Assembly: GCF_900114005.1 (NCBI RefSeq)
Contig: NZ_FORM01000001.1
Span: 62,001-126,000, forward strand
Source: Olleya namhaensis
Lineage (GTDB): Bacteria > Bacteroidota > Bacteroidia > Flavobacteriales > Flavobacteriaceae
DNA length: 64,000 nt
Direction: 5' to 3'
The notes beneath the pieces were generated by a model. That model saw only the letters and a list, made by a program, of their open reading frames with translations, was not told where the DNA came from and made no database searches. A program made the translations under genes and the position numbers. This document shows positions 8,574 to 17,212 of the stretch, one piece after another. Each line of letters begins with the position of its first letter. Position 1 is the stretch's first letter.

Positions 8574-9801
8574 GAAAATAAGAGTAGCAGAATTATTTGC
8601 TGGGGTTGGTGGATTTAGACTTGGACTTGAGAAAAGTGATTTTGAAATTGTGTGGAGCAATCAATGGGAACCTTCAACTAAAAAGCAACATGCTTCAGAG
8701 GTTTATGAAGCACGTTTTGGAAAAGAAAACCATTCAAACGAAGATATAAACCAAGTTGTAACAAGAGATGTTGAAGAAATAGCAGATCATGATTTATTGG
8801 TTGGAGGATTCCCTTGTCAAGATTATTCTGTTGCAACAACGTTACATAATTCTAAAGGATTAAAAGGAAAAAAAGGAGTCCTTTGGTGGTCAATTCATAG
8901 CATTTTAGAGAATAAAAAGAATAAACCAAAATATCTGTTTTTAGAAAATGTTGATAGACTTTTAAAATCTCCCGCAAATCAAAGAGGACGTGATTTTGCT
9001 GTAATGCTTCAAAGTTTAAATGATTTAGGCTATGCAGTAGAATGGCGAGTTATTAATGCAGCTGAATACGGAATGCCACAAAGACGAAGAAGGGTATTCT
9101 TTATTGGTTATCATAAGTCGACAGATATATACAAAAGACTTATAAAGTCTAGTAAAACAGATTGGTTAACAGAGGAAGGAACTATAGCGAAAGCTTTTCC
9201 TGTAGCAAAAAACATTAAAATTCAAGAAGTTGAATTAAAAGGGAATTTAGTTGAAATAACTAATGAGTTTAATAAAGACGGTAAATTATCCCCTTTTCAT
9301 AATACAGGAATGTTAGTTAAAGGAATAGTGTATACTGCCAAGACTACACCTAATTATGATGGACCAAAAATAGTACTTGGAAACGTACTACAGAATGGAG
9401 AAGTTACTCCTGACTTTTTTATAGATGAAAAGGATAAACCCAAATGGGAATATTTAAAAGGAGCAAAGAAAGAAAAACGTAAAACTAAAGAAGGTTTTGA
9501 ATATAATTATAGTGAAGGTGGGATGATTTATCCTGATTCACTAGATAACGCATCTAGAACTATTATTACAGGAGAAGGAGGAAAATCTCCCTCAAGATTT
9601 AAACATGTAGTCTCAACAAGTAGAGGTTTAAGAAGATTAACACCTGTTGAGTTAGAAAGACTAAATATGTTTCCTAAAAATCACACGAAATTGGATGGGA
9701 TTACAGATGCAAAAAGAGCATTTTTTATGGGTAATGCCTTAGTTGTAGGAGTTATTGAAAGAATTGGAAAACAACTTTTTAAAAAAATCACAAATGGATA
9801 A
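8563..9801 (+). CDS. DNA (cytosine-5) methyltransferase of a type II R-M system
   Basis: A 412-aa m5C methyltransferase. It has motif I (AELFAGVGGFRLGL), the PCQ catalytic-Cys loop (GGFPCQDYS), ENV (FLENVDRLL), QRRRR (motif VIII, near residue 180), a variable target-recognition region at about 190-345, and motifs IX-X (RRLTPVELERLNMFP and the NALVVGVIERI tail). It transfers methyl from SAM to cytosine in the recognition site and protects host DNA. It is coupled by overlaps to the regulator before it (11 nt) and the nuclease after it (8 nt). All key residues are present, so it should be active. The target sequence cannot be read from the protein. Confidence 0.93.
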   Translation: MANKKIRVAELFAGVGGFRLGLEKSDFEIVWSNQWEPSTKKQHASEVYEARFGKENHSNEDINQVVTRDVEEIADHDLLVGGFPCQDYSVATTLHNSKGLKGKKGVLWWSIHSILENKKNKPKYLFLENVDRLLKSPANQRGRDFAVMLQSLNDLGYAVEWRVINAAEYGMPQRRRRVFFIGYHKSTDIYKRLIKSSKTDWLTEEGTIAKAFPVAKNIKIQEVELKGNLVEITNEFNKDGKLSPFHNTGMLVKGIVYTAKTTPNYDGPKIVLGNVLQNGEVTPDFFIDEKDKPKWEYLKGAKKEKRKTKEGFEYNYSEGGMIYPDSLDNASRTIITGEGGKSPSRFKHVVSTSRGLRRLTPVELERLNMFPKNHTKLDGITDAKRAFFMGNALVVGVIERIGKQLFKKITNG

Positions 9802-10732
9802 AAGAAAGAATAGAGTTCAACCAATTAGACTATCCCCAAAATTCTTTCCTTTGGATATACATAAGTCAATGTTCATCAATGATTTAATGATTTCTATTCC
9901 TCAATATTACGCCCAATCATGGGAAAAAACAGTTTTGGAGTCTCATAATTCAAATAATAAATCATGGCAAATTGATATAACTTATGAATCGCCAAGAGAA
10001 TTAGGAAAAGTAAAAAATAAATTTACAGGAAATTTATCTTTGTTTTTTGCAACAGGCAGAAGCCAAACAAGTAGTTATAGATTGAAATGGGATAATGAAT
10101 TTGCAATTCAATTAGCTAAAGATTATCCAAAAAGTTTTGTAAGAGCACTAGAGTTTCATATTGGTGATGAACATTATAAAAACTTAAAGTATACTGAATT
10201 TGACATTGGTGGATTCAAAGAACAATTACAAGTCAAAATTAAATGGAATGATGATAAGCCTGTTGTAACAATAAAAGAATTTTTTAGGGTTAAAGAAGAG
10301 TCACAAGGTTTTCCAAAAGTTTTTAATGAGTTGAGTTCTTATTTAATTGCAGATTACTTATTGAGTTCAGAAGATGAAATATTAAGAAGAATTCAAGTTA
10401 GTGATTGGAAATTAAGAGAAAATATTTCTAAAGAAGTAAATGAAAACAATATTTATATATTATTAAACAGAGAGTTAAAAGAAGTATATTTTGGTGAAAC
10501 AAAAAAATCTTTATCACAACGCTATCCTCAGACACAAAAGCATCATTCTTTTGATGAATGGACCGAATATTGTATAATACAATTACCACCAGATACTTCT
10601 GAACACACAAGGTTATTAGTTGAACGTATATTAATTGCTGCGGGATCAAAACTTTTCCCCAACATTCTTTACATCGACAAACCTGTTCTGGACATACAAA
10701 ACGGCTTAATTCTTAAAAACAGAAAAAAATAA
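9794..10732 (+). CDS. GIY-YIG restriction endonuclease of the type II R-M system
   Basis: A 312-aa protein starting at ATG 9794, overlapping the methyltransferase stop by 8 nt; a TTG start 39 nt earlier is unlikely. The C-terminal third (about residues 218-305) is a divergent GIY-YIG nuclease. NIYILL stands for GIY, VYFGET for YIG, SLSQRY carries the catalytic Arg and LLVERILIA the metal-binding Glu. The N-terminal ~200 residues show no domain I recognise and probably read the DNA site. The C-regulator, methyltransferase, nuclease order supports a restriction role. Confidence 0.8.
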   Translation: MDKRKNRVQPIRLSPKFFPLDIHKSMFINDLMISIPQYYAQSWEKTVLESHNSNNKSWQIDITYESPRELGKVKNKFTGNLSLFFATGRSQTSSYRLKWDNEFAIQLAKDYPKSFVRALEFHIGDEHYKNLKYTEFDIGGFKEQLQVKIKWNDDKPVVTIKEFFRVKEESQGFPKVFNELSSYLIADYLLSSEDEILRRIQVSDWKLRENISKEVNENNIYILLNRELKEVYFGETKKSLSQRYPQTQKHHSFDEWTEYCIIQLPPDTSEHTRLLVERILIAAGSKLFPNILYIDKPVLDIQNGLILKNRKK

Positions 10733-10837
10733 AAATATTTTAAGTTAGATTATGATTTCCATATTTAAGATAATATTCTAGTTGAAAAGTTTGCAATTCA
10801 TAAATCCATATAATTTCAGAAAATAAAAAACCTGCGA

Positions 10838-11083
10838 TTATTGGTTCTCTAAAATTTGTCTACTCATAATTTCAATAGCTTCATTTCTACCTAAAATATT
10901 ATCCATTTCACTTATAGAATCTTCATCTCTATAAATACCATTTCGATCATTCCAACATAACCAATCAATTAACTCCAATCGAGACCAAGTATTCAATTCG
11001 AGTTGTAGTTCTTTATTCTTTAATTCCATTATTTGGTAATATGGATGTCTTAGTTTTTCTGTTTCACTTATAGATGTATACAT
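10838..11083 (-). CDS. Hypothetical protein, unknown function
   Basis: About 81 aa counted from ATG 11083; a longer reading from a TTG at 11149 would add a hydrophobic stretch and is less likely. The visible part is polar and helical, with LNTWSRLELIDWLCWNDRNG in the middle and ending EIMSRQILENQ. I recognise no family. It lies just past the R-M operon, on the other strand, in AT-rich island DNA. Confidence 0.5.
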   Translation of the reverse strand: MYTSISETEKLRHPYYQIMELKNKELQLELNTWSRLELIDWLCWNDRNGIYRDEDSISEMDNILGRNEAIEIMSRQILENQ

Positions 11084-11181
11084 AACTTTATTTAAATGTA
11101 ATTTGTCACATAAATATAACAAAATTAAACACAAAAACCTATTAATCAATTAGTTGTATTTCTTTTTTTGATTTTATTTCA

Positions 11182-11352
11182 ATGAGAGAAAAAGCAAAAA
11201 ATCAATTTGGCAATAGCCTAGGCTATGTATTTATTGGAGAAGGTGATATAAAAGATTATTATGGCTCCAAACCAATGAGTATCAATTGGAAGCTAAGCGA
11301 ACCTATGCCTAATTATTTATGGAAAGATGCTGCCAAACTCTCTGTTGGTTAA
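11182..11352 (+). pseudogene. C-terminal fragment of a DUF3427-type (helicase/restriction-like) protein
   Basis: A 56-codon open frame whose end (YVFIGEG, then GSKPMSINWKL, then a conserved Lys-Leu-x-Val-Gly end) matches the last residues of DUF3427 proteins. Those are normally fused behind a PLD nuclease and a DEAD/DEAH helicase. The rest of the gene is absent: upstream in frame there are stops and unrelated AT-rich DNA. It is most likely a deletion remnant marking the right edge of the defence island. The family assignment rests on memory of that C-terminal motif. Confidence 0.55.
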
Positions 11353-11358
11353 ATTTTA

Positions 11359-12162
11359 TTATTTCTTACCCCTAAAATACTCCATACACTTAATTGCTGG
11401 ATTTGTTTTTCGGTTTTTAAAACTATGCGCAAAACTGCTTACTATTAAAATAATAGCCGCAACTAGCGCTGTATAAGCAACAGTACTATTAGCATCGTTA
11501 TTGGCAACATAAATAGCAATTAAAGCCCATGCACCAACAAGTGCAAACTCGCGCATGTTTCGTTTCCAGGTCACTGCTATATTTATTATGGTTGCTATTA
11601 CTATTAATAAAACGGTCCAAAATGTAGGAGACAATCCAAAACCGTCCCAATTATATTTTACTAAAACTGCAGAGACGTTAGCAATACTAGCTACGGTAAT
11701 CCAACCACTATAAATTACAAAAGGCCACCATAAAAACACAATTACAGAAATTGGAGCATCAAATAGTTCCATTTTATTTTTAAGCACTATTTGTAATAGA
11801 GAGAATAGTATAATAAAGATAAATATTGAGGATAGTAAGGTGTAACCGTAAATCCAAGTGACAATCCAAGCACAATTAGCAATACAGGAGACTAAAAACC
11901 ACCAACCTGTTGTTAAAATAAAAGCGTCATCTCTAACCTTTACAAACAAACTACGTCCTTGATAGACTATAAACCCTGTTAAAAACAGGTAGATTAATCC
12001 CCAAATTGAAAACGCATAACCTGCTGGCGTAAATAATGTGTTATAGTCTTTAGAGATTTCGCCAATGGTTGTGTTATTTAATAAACCTGTATTAGATAAA
12101 TAGTTCATTACAATTACACAAACAAATGCAACTCCGTTAATTATTTGTAGTCGTTTTTTCAT
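11359..12162 (-). CDS. TspO/MBR-like tryptophan-rich integral membrane protein
   Basis: A 267-aa, multi-pass (about seven segments) inner-membrane protein. FTPAGYAFSIWGLIYL near residues 45-60 is the tell-tale PAG..FSIWG..Y block of TspO/tryptophan-rich sensory proteins. Many Trp residues sit at helix ends (WW, WIVTWIYG, WWPFVIYSGW). The usual TspO is about 160 aa with five helices, so this belongs to the longer Bacteroidota group. Ligand and role are unknown; tetrapyrrole or lipid binding is possible by family. It stands alone at the border between the island and the repeat field. Confidence 0.75.
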   Translation of the reverse strand: MKKRLQIINGVAFVCVIVMNYLSNTGLLNNTTIGEISKDYNTLFTPAGYAFSIWGLIYLFLTGFIVYQGRSLFVKVRDDAFILTTGWWFLVSCIANCAWIVTWIYGYTLLSSIFIFIILFSLLQIVLKNKMELFDAPISVIVFLWWPFVIYSGWITVASIANVSAVLVKYNWDGFGLSPTFWTVLLIVIATIINIAVTWKRNMREFALVGAWALIAIYVANNDANSTVAYTALVAAIILIVSSFAHSFKNRKTNPAIKCMEYFRGKK

Positions 12163-12242
12163 GGTATATTAATCTATATTGATTTTTGTGTAAGCTTACT
12201 CTCTATAGGTTAAAGATATGAATTATTTAAGGATGGTTTTAT

Positions 12243-12365
12243 AAACACCGCTAAAGTACCGGAAGGAATAACTATTACCTCAACAGTATTTGTACACATT
12301 TTATTGGCTCATAAAATAGGTCTGATGGGACTATTACTGGTTATGCTGTAGGATACTCTTTACGG
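12243..12365. repeat. Degenerate, truncated copy of the 174-bp repeat unit
   Basis: The left part (AACACCGCTAAAGTACC, then a stretch like ATTACCTCAACAG) aligns with the left end of the intact copies that follow. The right part lost the GGGGTGT end but keeps the CTCTTTACGG spacer that precedes copy 1. Confidence 0.5.
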
Positions 12366-12506
12366 ACACCCCTAAAGTCCCCTCTAGGGGACAACCATTA
12401 CATCAATAGTTATGGCACTAATTAAATTGGGAGACATAAAATGTATAACGACGTTTAGCACGCATCACTCCGGCAGAATGTCCCCTTGAAGGGACCGCAG
12501 GGGTGT
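12366..12506. repeat. MITE-like palindromic element, copy 1
   Basis: A 141-bp element with about 28-bp near-perfect terminal inverted repeats. The left end reads ACACCCCTAAAGTCCCCT and the right end mirrors it as AGGGGACCGCAGGGGTGT or close to it. Each end contains its own small palindrome (GTCCCCTCTAGGGGAC type). The interior carries a conserved TAGCACGCA...CACTCCG block. Copy 2 begins exactly 174 bp after this one. Confidence 0.8.
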
Positions 12507-12539
12507 TTTACTCAGGTATGTCAGGAACGCTATTTAAGG

Positions 12540-12681
12540 ACACCCCTAAAGTCCCCTCTAGGGGACAACCATCACATCAACCGTTTTGACGCTACTTTAG
12601 TTTGATAAATATAAAGTTTATGAAGAAGCCTAACACGCAACACTCCGCAACAATATCCCCTTGAGGGGACCGCAGGGGTGT
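12540..12681. repeat. MITE-like palindromic element, copy 2
   Basis: A 142-bp copy with the same termini as copy 1 and a more diverged interior. It lies 31 bp downstream of the 3' end of the DUF559 gene. No target-site duplication is evident at its ends. Confidence 0.8.
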
Positions 12682-12712
12682 TCACCCAGCTTTAGTCAGG
12701 CTTGATTTTCTG

Positions 12713-13078
12713 TCACGCACTCAACTCCCTAACTTTTTCTTCAATAACCAACAACACACTAAACATGTTTTTCTTTACTTCTTCATTAGTAAACCTTAAA
12801 AAAGTAACACCATACGCTTCTAATTCGCCTTGTCTTTTAGCATCATACAATACTTTATGATCATGACTAGAGCCATCGATCTCGATAACTAAACCAATTT
12901 CGTGACAATAAAAATCTGTTATATAATTCAACATAGGCACCTGTCTATGAAACTGAACACCATAAGCGCGTTGTTTTATATTTTGCCAAATTAAGACTTC
13001 GGTTAATGTGCTATTTTTTCGTAATTGTCTTGCAAACAATTTTAAGTCTGAACGGTATGGGATGATCTTATTTCTCAT
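12713..13078 (-). CDS. DUF559 (Vsr-like PD-(D/E)xK fold) protein
   Basis: A 121-aa protein of the DUF559 family. It has LRKNSTLTEVLIWQNIKQR at the N-terminus, FHRQVPMLNYITDFYC with the first acidic residue, LVIEIDGSSHD with the E-x-D/H cluster, and LRFTNEEV at the end. The fold resembles the Vsr mismatch endonuclease and restriction-type PD-(D/E)xK nucleases, so DNA cleavage is likely but unproven. The length is normal for the family. It is the only gene in a 1.4-kb field of palindromic repeats, with two copies on each side, which suggests a functional or mobility link. Confidence 0.85.
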   Translation of the reverse strand: MRNKIIPYRSDLKLFARQLRKNSTLTEVLIWQNIKQRAYGVQFHRQVPMLNYITDFYCHEIGLVIEIDGSSHDHKVLYDAKRQGELEAYGVTFLRFTNEEVKKNMFSVLLVIEEKVRELSA

Positions 13079-13187
13079 TGTGTAGAATACTTAAAGTAAT
13101 TATACGCTCCGGACACACTTTTGAAGCTTATTTAACTATGAACTAACGAGTTAAATATATAACATTATTTGGAGATGTGTTTTAAGA

Positions 13188-13328
13188 ACACCCCTAAAGT
13201 CTCCTCTAAGGGACAACTATCGCATCAATAGTTTTGGTGCTAATATAATTGGGAGACATAAAATGTATAACGACGTTTAGCACGCATCACTCCGGCAGAA
13301 TGTCCCCTAGAGGGGACCGCAGGGGTGT
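13188..13328. repeat. MITE-like palindromic element, copy 3
   Basis: A 141-bp copy on the 5' side of the DUF559 gene. Its interior is almost identical to copy 1 (shared block ATAATTGGGAGACATAAAAT and onwards). Minor changes break the left palindrome (GTCTCCTCTAAGGGAC). Confidence 0.8.
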
Positions 13329-13361
13329 TCACACTCAACTACCTCAGACCCCTCTTTACGG

Positions 13362-13501
13362 ACACCCCTAAAGTCCCCTCGAGGGGACAACCATCGCATC
13401 AACAGTTTTGACGCTAGTTAAATTGGTAAACATAAAATACAGGGTACTCTTAGCACGCAACACTCCGCAATAATGTCCCCTTGAGGGGACCGCAGGGGTG
13501 T
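13362..13501. repeat. MITE-like palindromic element, copy 4
   Basis: A 140-bp copy starting exactly 174 bp after copy 3, with the same inter-element tail (TCACACTCA-CTCAGACC) following both. Its left end has a perfect GTCCCCTCGAGGGGAC palindrome. The interior resembles copy 2 more than copy 1 in its TAGCACGCAACACTCCG block. Confidence 0.8.
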
Positions 13502-13556
13502 TCACACTCAGCTATCTCAGACCCACTCAGAAGAACCACTCAGATATACAACAAAA

Positions 13557-13583
13557 AAAAACCACTAATATTAGTGGTTTTTT
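13557..13583 (-). terminator. Rho-independent terminator of the YgiQ gene
   Basis: A perfect hairpin AAAACCACTAATATTAGTGG followed by T (and A on the other strand), 20 bp past the YgiQ stop. It is symmetrical enough to work in both directions. Confidence 0.8.
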
Positions 13584-13603
13584 TATTTATAACTAGTCGA
13601 TTT

Positions 13604-15565
13604 TTAACGACGTTTCTTTTTAGACTTAAATTGAGCCTTGTTTTTTCGTTGATTAAAAGGAACCGCATCATTAAACGTGTTTTTAGCATCACCTTTAGGT
13701 GCGTTTTTACGCCATTTTTCTGCTTTCTCTGGTAGTAACACTTTTAGTAAATCTTGACGCCCTAATTTGTTTAGGGTCTTTTTGATCCACGCTTTATTTT
13801 CATCTTTATACCAGAAGAAAAAACGATGTTGCTCGTCTTTCTCTTTACGTGTAATTGGTGTATTTACTTTTTTAAGTGTGTATGGATGGTAACCACTGTA
13901 ATAAATTACGGTAGCAACAGTCATAGGCGTCGGTGTAAACCCTTGCACTTGCTCTAACTGAAATCCTAAATCCTTAGTTTCGGCAGCTAAGTTAGCCATA
14001 TCTTCTACCTCACACGCTGGGTGATTAGATATAAAATACGGAATCAATTGTAGTTTTAAACCTTTAGCGATATTAATCTTATCAAAACGCTCTTTAAACT
14101 TATGAAAGTATTTAAACGATGGTTTACGCATCAGTTTTAATACAGGATCACTAGTATGCTCTGGTGCTACTTTAAGTCGACCAGAAACGTGCTTAGTCAT
14201 CACCTCTTCCGTATAAGCATCAAGCTCTTTAGGATCGGCATTTTTATTAAATTCTGGTACCAACATATCGTGTCGAATTCCAGAACCTATAAATGATTTT
14301 TTTACTTTTGGATGCTTATCTACCGCTTGATACAAATCCGTTAACGGTTTATGTGACGTATCTAAATTACTACATATTACTGGCGAAATACAACTAGGCG
14401 CAACACACTTGTCACAAATAGACTGTACTTTACCCTTCATTTGATACATATTAGCACTTGGCCCTCCAATATCACTTAAATACCCTTTAAAATCAGGCAT
14501 ATTAGCAACGGTATCTACTTCTTTTAAAATAGACTCTTGACTACGGGATGCAATAAATTTTCCTTGGTGTGCTGATATGGTACAAAAGCTACAACCACCA
14601 AAACATCCTCTGTGAATGTTGATAGAAAACTTAATCATTTCGAACGCAGGAATTGGTCCACGCTTATTATATTTTGGATGTGGTAATCTTGTGTATGGTA
14701 AATCAAAAGACGCATCAATCTCCTTTTCCGTCATGGTTGGATAAGGTGGATTAATCATTAAGGTCTTCTCTCCTACTTTCTGAAAAATTCGTCTAGCAGC
14801 CAATTTATTAGACTCTTGCTCTATAACTTTAAAGTTAGAAGCATACTGTTTTTTATCACTTAAACATACTTCATGGGATGAGATCTCGATATCTTCCCAA
14901 TTTGCATTTTTAGGAATACTGTCTCCTTTATCTAAAAGAACAGCAGTTTGTAACACTGTATTAATACTATTAAAAGGCACCCCTTTTTCAAGTAAACGCA
15001 CCACTTCACGTAAGGGCTGTTCTCCCATTCCGTAAACCAACATGTCTGCTTTTGAAGTTTCTAAAATAGAAGGCATTAATTGATCACTCCAATAATCGTA
15101 ATGCGTTACACGACGCAAAGACGCTTCAATACCACCTATTAAAACAGGTGTATCTGGCCACTTATCTTTTAAAATTTTAGAATATACTGATGTTGCGTAA
15201 TCTGGTCTAAACCCAATATCTCCATTTGGAGTATACGCATCTTTATCACGTTTCTTTTTATTAGCATTATAATTACTAATCATTGGATCCATACAACCAC
15301 CTGTAACACCAAAAAATAATTTAGGCTTCCCTAGTTTAACAAAATCCTGAAGATTATCGTTAACATTTGGTTGCGGAACAATGGCTACACGTAAGCCAAA
15401 ACTTTCTAACATGCGCCCAATTACCGCTGGACCAAACGTTGGATGATCGACGTAAGCATCCCCACTAAAAAGGATAACATCTAGTGCTTCCCATCCGCGT
15501 ATTTTCACCTCTTTGTTTGTGGTAGGTAACCAATCTGAAAGTTTTAATTCTTGCATAGTCTGCAA
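13604..15565 (-). CDS. ygiQ: YgiQ-family radical SAM protein
   Basis: A 653-aa protein with the family's N-terminal B12-binding-like domain (DVILFSGDAYVDHPTFG), then a radical SAM core whose 4Fe-4S motif is CFGGCSFC (near residues 312-319), followed by SRSQESILKE. A conserved GFTPTPMT block and a basic Lys/Arg-rich C-terminal tail close the protein. Length is normal for the family. The reaction is not established in the literature I know, so only a SAM-radical modification function can be stated. It is a single-gene unit with its own terminator, between the repeat field and the starch locus. Confidence 0.93.
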   Translation of the reverse strand: MQTMQELKLSDWLPTTNKEVKIRGWEALDVILFSGDAYVDHPTFGPAVIGRMLESFGLRVAIVPQPNVNDNLQDFVKLGKPKLFFGVTGGCMDPMISNYNANKKKRDKDAYTPNGDIGFRPDYATSVYSKILKDKWPDTPVLIGGIEASLRRVTHYDYWSDQLMPSILETSKADMLVYGMGEQPLREVVRLLEKGVPFNSINTVLQTAVLLDKGDSIPKNANWEDIEISSHEVCLSDKKQYASNFKVIEQESNKLAARRIFQKVGEKTLMINPPYPTMTEKEIDASFDLPYTRLPHPKYNKRGPIPAFEMIKFSINIHRGCFGGCSFCTISAHQGKFIASRSQESILKEVDTVANMPDFKGYLSDIGGPSANMYQMKGKVQSICDKCVAPSCISPVICSNLDTSHKPLTDLYQAVDKHPKVKKSFIGSGIRHDMLVPEFNKNADPKELDAYTEEVMTKHVSGRLKVAPEHTSDPVLKLMRKPSFKYFHKFKERFDKINIAKGLKLQLIPYFISNHPACEVEDMANLAAETKDLGFQLEQVQGFTPTPMTVATVIYYSGYHPYTLKKVNTPITRKEKDEQHRFFFWYKDENKAWIKKTLNKLGRQDLLKVLLPEKAEKWRKNAPKGDAKNTFNDAVPFNQRKNKAQFKSKKKRR

Positions 15566-15771
15566 AAATAGTCAAAAAAAGACTCTTAAACACTATTGTA
15601 AAAGGGTTTAGCATATTTTTTAATATAAATAATGCCATTCTAATTTAATAGGTAACACTACTGACTCTCAACTAGTTTAAACAAACACCCTTTATTTAAT
15701 CCATTAATTAAGGTCTATAAAACAGAAAAATTGGCATGACGTCCAACTTTTCTAACACACTACTAATTCTG

Positions 15772-17196
15772 TTAATTCTGCTTTACAAAGACTTTGTATT
15801 CATTAGCAGCCAATGGAATAGCCTCTCCTTTTAATACTACCATTTGATTGGTCATAAAATCAAGATATTGCCCTTTTTGTGGCAGATTTGCGTTTACACT
15901 TGCTTTAGACACATTAGCAATAAAAACAACCTCATCACCTCCATTTGTTCTTGAAAAAGACAAGACAGCTGTTCCGTTATCAATCGGTGTATATTTTGCT
16001 GATGCTTTTCCTCCGTACAATGCTTTATTACTTTGTTTTAGCGTTGCTAATTTTTCTAATAATGCCCACGTGTTTCCTTTGCTATGTGGGAAACTATCTT
16101 TTTCAAAGAATAATAACCTGTGATCTAAATCAAACTCTTGTCCCGAATAAATTAATGGCATTCCTGGCGTTAAAAAACTTAAGGTTGTCATCATTTCTGA
16201 AGCCTCTCCCATACGTTCTTTTACAGTGCCATTCCATGAGTTTTCATCATGATTGGTTACAAAATTCATTAAAATATCATTGGTTGCATAACGCTCAGCA
16301 TCTGTTTTCATCGCAGTATACCATTCTGACACATCACTATCTCCTTTTGCAATATGGTTCATGGCATGATGTCTATCCCATCCATATCCCATATCAAATA
16401 AACCGTCTTCTAACAATTCTGGCTCCCAAGCTTCAGCTAGCATAAAAATGTCTTTTTTAGCGCGCAATTCAGGAATAGCTTGTTGCCAAAAATTGGTTGG
16501 CACAGAACCTGCCACATCACATCTAAAACCATCAACACCTTCTTCTGCCAACCAATAGCTCATATCCTTAATCATTGCCTTACGCATCTCTTGATTGTCG
16601 TAATTTAAATCTGCAACATCCGTCCAATCCGTATCCAAAGGATGTACTACTTCTCCTTTATCATTTTGTGTGTAAAATTCTGGATTAGTCTTTAACCAGG
16701 TGTGATCCCAACCTGTATGATTAGGCACCCAATCCAAAATTACATAAATCCCGTTATCATGAGCAGTCGTTAATAATGTTCTAAAATCTTCAATCGTTCC
16801 AAATTCCGGATTGATTTTAGTAAAATCAGATACTGCATAATAACTTCCTAAATATTTATCTTGTTCTGCTTCTGGAAACTCAGATGCAAACTTACTATCC
16901 GCACCTCCAGTTGCTTTACGTTTTGTTTCCGAAATAGGAAAAATTGGCATTAACCAAATCACTTTCACACCTATTTGTTTTAACTGCGGAATGTCCTTTG
17001 TGAATTGTTCAAAGGTCCCTTCTGGGGAGTATTGTCTGATATTAGCTTCGTAAATAACAGCAGTTTCTAAAACTGAATCCGATATGGATTTAAGTGCTAC
17101 TTTTTCTTCTGAAACTGCTTTTGTTTCAGTTTGTTTTTGTTCTTCTTTACATGCAAACATGGTCAAGATTGCTAGGGATAATATTATTTTTTTCAT
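15772..17196 (-). CDS. GH13 alpha-amylase-family lipoprotein
   Basis: A 474-aa GH13 enzyme with a lipoprotein signal peptide (MFAC, lipobox Cys at 16), so probably anchored to the outer membrane. The (beta/alpha)8 barrel shows VIWLMPIFP, DWVPNHTGWDH, nucleophile Asp in GFRCDVAGS, acid/base Glu in LAEAWE and the transition-state Asp in VTNHDENSW. A small beta C-domain ends the protein. It cleaves alpha-1,4-glucan or maltodextrin. It is the last gene of the minus-strand starch operon, separated from the rest by a 112-bp-period tandem repeat, so it may be expressed differently. Confidence 0.93.
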   Translation of the reverse strand: MKKIILSLAILTMFACKEEQKQTETKAVSEEKVALKSISDSVLETAVIYEANIRQYSPEGTFEQFTKDIPQLKQIGVKVIWLMPIFPISETKRKATGGADSKFASEFPEAEQDKYLGSYYAVSDFTKINPEFGTIEDFRTLLTTAHDNGIYVILDWVPNHTGWDHTWLKTNPEFYTQNDKGEVVHPLDTDWTDVADLNYDNQEMRKAMIKDMSYWLAEEGVDGFRCDVAGSVPTNFWQQAIPELRAKKDIFMLAEAWEPELLEDGLFDMGYGWDRHHAMNHIAKGDSDVSEWYTAMKTDAERYATNDILMNFVTNHDENSWNGTVKERMGEASEMMTTLSFLTPGMPLIYSGQEFDLDHRLLFFEKDSFPHSKGNTWALLEKLATLKQSNKALYGGKASAKYTPIDNGTAVLSFSRTNGGDEVVFIANVSKASVNANLPQKGQYLDFMTNQMVVLKGEAIPLAANEYKVFVKQN

Positions 17197-17212
17197 TGTG
17201 TATTATTTTGCG

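Noticed and set aside
9755-9793. TTG start for the restriction nuclease inside the methyltransferase gene
   Set aside because: Would add 13 residues from an alternate frame of the methyltransferase; ATG 9794 has the usual 8-nt overlap.
1389-11400. Prophage or integrative element origin of the defence island
   Set aside because: No integrase, recombinase or phage gene is present and no flanking direct repeats were recognised; the low GC alone does not prove transfer.
12243-13501. Palindromic elements around the DUF559 gene as an insertion sequence
   Set aside because: No transposase ORF and no clear target-site duplications; they are listed as MITE-like repeats only.
15945-16445. 166-codon plus-strand frame inside the first GH13 gene
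   Set aside because: Antisense to a well-supported enzyme gene, with low-complexity hydrophobic content and no family.
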